A stretch of 64,000 nucleotides of DNA from Pseudomonadota bacterium (GTDB lineage Bacteria; Pseudomonadota; Alphaproteobacteria; Rhizobiales; Hyphomicrobiaceae): the NCBI GenBank assembly GCA_023405815.1, contig JAEXXM010000079.1:62001-126000 (forward strand), read 5' to 3'. Of this stretch, positions 61,047 through 64,000 are shown piece after piece. Below the pieces are notes generated by a model. That model was not told the origin of the DNA, ran no database searches, and saw only the letters and a program-made list of their open reading frames with translations. Position numbers and translations under genes: made by a program. The first letter of the stretch is position 1. The number at the start of each line of letters is the position of its first letter.

Positions 61047-63419
61047 TTACCCGCAGCGAGAGAATCCGCACGCAATGCAGTCCCAGCAACCTTCGCGCTG
61101 AACGTAGTCCGCCGACGAGCAGCGGGGACACAGCTTGAGGCGCGTCGCATGCCTTGCGCCGCCTTCGGATCGTGTCGCCGCGTCGTCCCGTCGCTCCGCG
61201 CCGGCGAGCGCAAGGTGCGCCTCGTCGGCTTGCAGGAATCCGGTGCGGCGCATGTGCGTCTCGATGACCTCGCCGATGGCCGCGAGCAGGCTCGGCACGT
61301 AGCGCCCCGATACCCAGTGGCCACCCTGCGGATCGAAGACGGCCTTCAGCTCCTCGGCGACGAAGCTCACGTCGCCGCCGCGGCGAAACACGGCGCTGAT
61401 CATGCGCGTCAGAGCTACGGTCCAGGCGTAGTGCTCGAGGTTGCGGGTGTTGATGAAGATCTCGAATGGACGGCGACGGCCACCCTGCTCGATGTCGTTG
61501 ATGGTGACGTAGATGGCGTGGTCGCTGCCGGGCCATTTGATCTTGTAGGTGAAGCCGGCGAGCACGCCCTCGCGCTCGAGCGGGGGTGCCATGTAGACGA
61601 CGCCGGCGCGCTCGGTCGGGGCGGTCTCGGCGGCCTGAAGCCTGGAAAGGGGCTTTGCCACGGGCGGCGGCTCGGCCGGAGCCGGCTCGCTGAGCGGCTG
61701 CAGCACCGCGCCGGTGACGGGGTTCGGCCGATAGGTGGTGCAGCCCTTGAGGCCGAGCGCGTGTGCCTCAAGATAGACGTCCTTGAATTCCTCGAAGGAG
61801 ATGCCTTCGGGGCAGTTGATGGTCTTGGAGATGGCGCTGTCGACATGGGGCTGGAGCGCTGCCTGCATGGCGAGATGCTGGGCAGGCGTCAGGTCATCGG
61901 TGCGCACGAACGTATCGGGGAGCGGGGCAGCGGCGCCGAACCTGTGGCGGAACGCGGCGTGTGCATAGTCCTCGACGGTCTCCTCGTGCGCCGTGCCGTC
62001 GCGGGCGAGCAGGCGCCGCGTGTAGCGGTAGTCGAACACCGGCTCGATGCCGGAGGATACGTTGCCGGCGAGGAGCGAGATGGTGCCGGTCGGCGCGATG
62101 GAGGTGAGGCAACCATTGCGGATGCCGTGCTTGCGGATGGCGGCGCGCACGTCTGCGTCGAGCCGGGCGACATTCGGGCTCGCCAGGAAGCGATCGGCAT
62201 CGAACAGCGGAAAGGCGCCTTTTTCGGCGGCGAGCTCGGCGCTGGCGGCGTAGGCGGCATTCTGGATGGTGGCCATCCAGGTGCCGGCGAGCTTTGCAGC
62301 TTCGGGCGTGCCATAGCGAATGCCGGAGAAGATCAGCGCGTCGGCGAGCCCGGTGATGCCGAGGCCGATGCGGCGCTTGCTCAGCGCCTCCTGGCGCTGG
62401 GCGGGGAGCGGATAGTTCGAGACGTCGATGACATTGTCGAGGAAGCGGACTGCGATCTTCACCCGCTCCTTCAGCTTGTCCGCATCGATGCGTGCGCTGG
62501 TGGTGAACGGCTGCTCCATAAGGCGTGCGAGGTTGATCGAGCCGAGGAGGCAGGCACCGAACGGCGGCAACGGCTGCTCGCCGCAGGGGTTCGTCGCGTG
62601 AATCTCCTCGCAGTAGTTGAGGTTGTTCTTGGCGTTGATGCGGTCGATGAAGACGACGCCAGGCTCGGCGTAGTCGTAGGTGGCGCGCATGATGCGCTCC
62701 CACAGGGCGCGCGCCGGGAGCGTGCGATAGACCTTGCCGCCGAACTTCAGATCCCAGGGGCGGTCCTCGCGCACGGCGGCGAGGAATGCATCGGTGACGA
62801 GCACCGACAGGTTGAAGTTGCGCAGGCGGGCGGGATCGGACTTGGCGGCGACGAAAGCCTCGATGTCGGGGTGGTCGCAGCGCAGCGTGCCCATCATGGC
62901 GCCGCGCCGGCTGCCGGCCGACATGATGGTGCGGCACATGGCGTCCCAGACGTCCATGAAGCTGACCGGGCCCGACGCATCAGCGCCGATGGAGGCGACG
63001 CGCGCACCCTTGGGGCGCAGGGTGGAGAAATCATGCCCAATGCCGCCGCCCTGCTGCATGGTCAGCGCAGCGTCCTTCACGCCCTCGAAGATGGCGCCCA
63101 GGTCGTCCTCGATCTTGCCGAGGACGAAGCAGTTGAAGAGCGTTACAGCGCGGCCGGTGCCGGCTCCGGCGAGGATGCGTCCGGCGGGAAGGAAGCCAAA
63201 GTCGGCGATGGCGTCGTGGAAGCGGGTTGCCCAACGGTCGCGGGTGCGCTTGCCGCCCTTCTCGTTCGCTGCCGCGGCGCGGGCGACGCGCCAGATCGTG
63301 TCGTCGAAGCTCGAATCAATCGCGGTGCCGTCAGGACCCCAGAAGCGATATTTGAGGTCCCAGATCTGGCTCGAGATGGGGGCGGCGAACTCGGGTACGG
63401 GAGCGGTTGCGTCGGGCAT
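61047..63419 (-). CDS. nrdJ: Vitamin B12-dependent ribonucleotide reductase (class II)
   Basis: 790 residues from ATG 63419 (AGGA eight bases upstream). Makes deoxynucleotides using adenosylcobalamin, so needs no oxygen. Landmarks: FNCFVLGKIEDDLGAIFEGV, SAGSRRGAMMGTLRCDHPDI, the catalytic loop NPCGEQPLPPFGACLLGSIN and IAPTGTISLLAGNVSSGIEP. The C-terminus carries a zinc-ribbon-like CPRCSSADYVQREGCWDCIA with four cysteines after a conserved accessory domain. No cobalamin riboswitch is seen upstream, and the leader is only ~20 bases. Confidence 0.95.
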   Translation of the reverse strand: MPDATAPVPEFAAPISSQIWDLKYRFWGPDGTAIDSSFDDTIWRVARAAAANEKGGKRTRDRWATRFHDAIADFGFLPAGRILAGAGTGRAVTLFNCFVLGKIEDDLGAIFEGVKDAALTMQQGGGIGHDFSTLRPKGARVASIGADASGPVSFMDVWDAMCRTIMSAGSRRGAMMGTLRCDHPDIEAFVAAKSDPARLRNFNLSVLVTDAFLAAVREDRPWDLKFGGKVYRTLPARALWERIMRATYDYAEPGVVFIDRINAKNNLNYCEEIHATNPCGEQPLPPFGACLLGSINLARLMEQPFTTSARIDADKLKERVKIAVRFLDNVIDVSNYPLPAQRQEALSKRRIGLGITGLADALIFSGIRYGTPEAAKLAGTWMATIQNAAYAASAELAAEKGAFPLFDADRFLASPNVARLDADVRAAIRKHGIRNGCLTSIAPTGTISLLAGNVSSGIEPVFDYRYTRRLLARDGTAHEETVEDYAHAAFRHRFGAAAPLPDTFVRTDDLTPAQHLAMQAALQPHVDSAISKTINCPEGISFEEFKDVYLEAHALGLKGCTTYRPNPVTGAVLQPLSEPAPAEPPPVAKPLSRLQAAETAPTERAGVVYMAPPLEREGVLAGFTYKIKWPGSDHAIYVTINDIEQGGRRRPFEIFINTRNLEHYAWTVALTRMISAVFRRGGDVSFVAEELKAVFDPQGGHWVSGRYVPSLLAAIGEVIETHMRRTGFLQADEAHLALAGAERRDDAATRSEGGARHATRLKLCPRCSSADYVQREGCWDCIACGFSRCG

Positions 63420-63444
63420 GGGGCTATCCTGCGCTCGGCCCCTG

Positions 63445-63473
63445 AATATGGGACTACCGGGCCCCAAAGTCAA
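63445..63473 (-). promoter_or_regulatory. Promoter of the class II ribonucleotide reductase gene
   Basis: Minus strand: TTGACT (63473-63468), 17-base spacer, CATATT (63450-63445). A good sigma-70 match, placing the start ~20 bases before the ATG. Upstream is an AT-rich tract (63478-63500). Confidence 0.65.
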
Positions 63474-63541
63474 TTAAATGTTCCTATTATATTCTATATA
63501 TGTTCTCGCCCGCGCGGGTGGTCCGAAGTGACGAGCGCATG

Positions 63542-63739
63542 TCATCGCGATGGCAGCGAAGGCAATTCGAATCCGTTCTGCACAACTTTGCACGCTGCGC
63601 ACTGAATAGCCCCGGTAGACCATTGATAGAATGTGATACAGCCGCATTCGCAGCACCACATTTCAGGTTCGTGCTGCTCGTGTGTTCGCGCGTGGTTGCG
63701 ACGCTTGCGTTCGAAATCCAGATCGATGAGGTTCGACAT
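63542..63739 (-). CDS. Small zinc-ribbon protein, phage-like
   Basis: 65 residues from ATG 63739. A charged N-terminus (LIDLDFERKRRNHARTHEQH) is followed by EPEMWCCECGCITFYQWSTG and AIQCAACKVVQNGFE, giving two CxxC-like knuckles with 4-5 cysteines, a zinc-ribbon. Similar short ribbons occur as orphan genes in prophages and genomes. It starts in the same CATG as the basic protein on the other strand. No function known. Confidence 0.6.
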   Translation of the reverse strand: MSNLIDLDFERKRRNHARTHEQHEPEMWCCECGCITFYQWSTGAIQCAACKVVQNGFELPSLPSR

Positions 63740-63890
63740 GGCCAAAGCTTCCACCAAGAGCGCCGGTAAAGCCCGACCCACTGGCAACTACGTTGCTCCT
63801 GCCTCCGCCAAGGCGAAGACTGCCGTCGTTGAGCGTGCAAAGCCCAGGGCGGCTGCAGCGAAGGCTAAGGCTCCGGCCAAGAAGAAGTAG
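63738..63890 (+). CDS. Small Lys/Ala-rich basic protein, histone H1-like
   Basis: 50 residues from ATG 63738, with GAGG six bases upstream. Composition is mostly Lys, Ala and Pro (AKAKTAVVERAKPRAAAAKA, KAPAKKK), like C-terminal tails of H1-type nucleoid proteins. Probably binds DNA or RNA non-specifically. Its ATG and that of the minus-strand zinc-ribbon gene share a single CATG. It is followed by a terminator. Confidence 0.6.
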   Translation: MAKASTKSAGKARPTGNYVAPASAKAKTAVVERAKPRAAAAKAKAPAKKK

Positions 63891-63948
63891 TTGTCGAATT
63901 AGGTTCAGTTTTCTGCATCTGCTGATTATTGCAGTGTCGGAAGTGAAT

Positions 63949-63976
63949 GCGTCGCCCGCCAGGGCGGCGCTTTTAC
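63949..63976 (+). terminator. Rho-independent terminator after the small basic protein gene
   Basis: Stem GCGTCGCCC / GGGCGGCGC (one G:U) with a 4-base loop, then TTTTACATTTT. Supports the plus-strand gene ending at 63890 as a real transcription unit. Confidence 0.82.
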
Positions 63977-64000
63977 ATTTTCTCAGGCTTCGTTGCCATT

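Noticed and set aside
63420..63500. Possible cobalamin riboswitch before nrdJ
   Set aside because: The leader is too short, there is no B12-box-like sequence, and the promoter sits right before the gene.
60993..63605. 870-codon plus-strand open frame antisense to nrdJ
   Set aside because: Shadow frame; the minus strand carries an intact class II ribonucleotide reductase with all motifs.

Overview
This 64 kb window is GC-rich chromosomal DNA from an alphaproteobacterium, most likely order Hyphomicrobiales (rhizobia and relatives, Hyphomicrobium-like). The clues are gene families and gene orders typical of that order: a Porin_2-type porin, IalB, BcsS, a phasin, the F0 operon order atpI-B-E-B'-B, the cox order coxB-A-ctaB-(small)-ctaG-C-DUF983-surf1-thrC-M16, ispH-thrB-rnhA, a SAM-II riboswitch in front of metX-metW, and a coenzyme-B12 dependent ribonucleotide reductase. 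No species can be named from the sequence alone.

Layout. 1-7.8 kb: sulfate uptake and its control: the end of a sulfate-binding protein, a small alpha/beta hydrolase, a porin with its own terminator, an XRE-cupin regulator, then cysT-cysW-cysA-cysB with overlapping stops and starts. 7.8-10.1 kb: an accessory island between cysB and the 3' end of an initiator tRNA gene. It holds the last ~60 codons of an SF2 helicase, a possible PD-(D/E)XK-like protein, a HEPN-like protein and a frameshifted small exported protein. 10.1-16.4 kb: tRNA-fMet, an MgtC-like protein, an envelope glycosylation cluster (GT2, LAB_N, small membrane protein, divergent GT39), a pabB-pabC fusion and two tiny membrane proteins. 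16.6-24.3 kb: a large exported protein of unknown function, a lipase-like hydrolase, a DUF2147 protein and a DevBCA-like ABC exporter.

24.8-29.9 kb: a TetR-MFP-RND efflux operon with a candidate operator. 30-32.2 kb: BcsS, a phasin and IalB. 32.5-46.8 kb: the aa3 cytochrome oxidase and assembly operon running on into threonine synthase, an M16 peptidase, a GNAT acetyltransferase and a very large membrane PAS-GGDEF-EAL protein with a ~320-residue Pro/His/Met-rich tail. 46.8-52.4 kb: YqgE, a DsbD-N-like exported protein, a peroxiredoxin, rnhA-thrB-ispH and a putative lipoprotein. 52.6-55.3 kb: the F0 ATP synthase operon with a good promoter. 55.4-59.7 kb: metW-metX behind a SAM-II riboswitch and terminator, divergent from hisC-tyrC. 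59.7-64 kb: ChaC, an unknown protein, class II RNR, and two tiny divergent genes whose start codons share one CATG.

Most of the window is core metabolism. The parts that look least ordinary are the 7.8-10.1 kb island next to tRNA-fMet, a bipartite palindromic repeat present twice between convergent genes, the CATG-sharing gene pair, and the proline-rich tail of the EAL protein.
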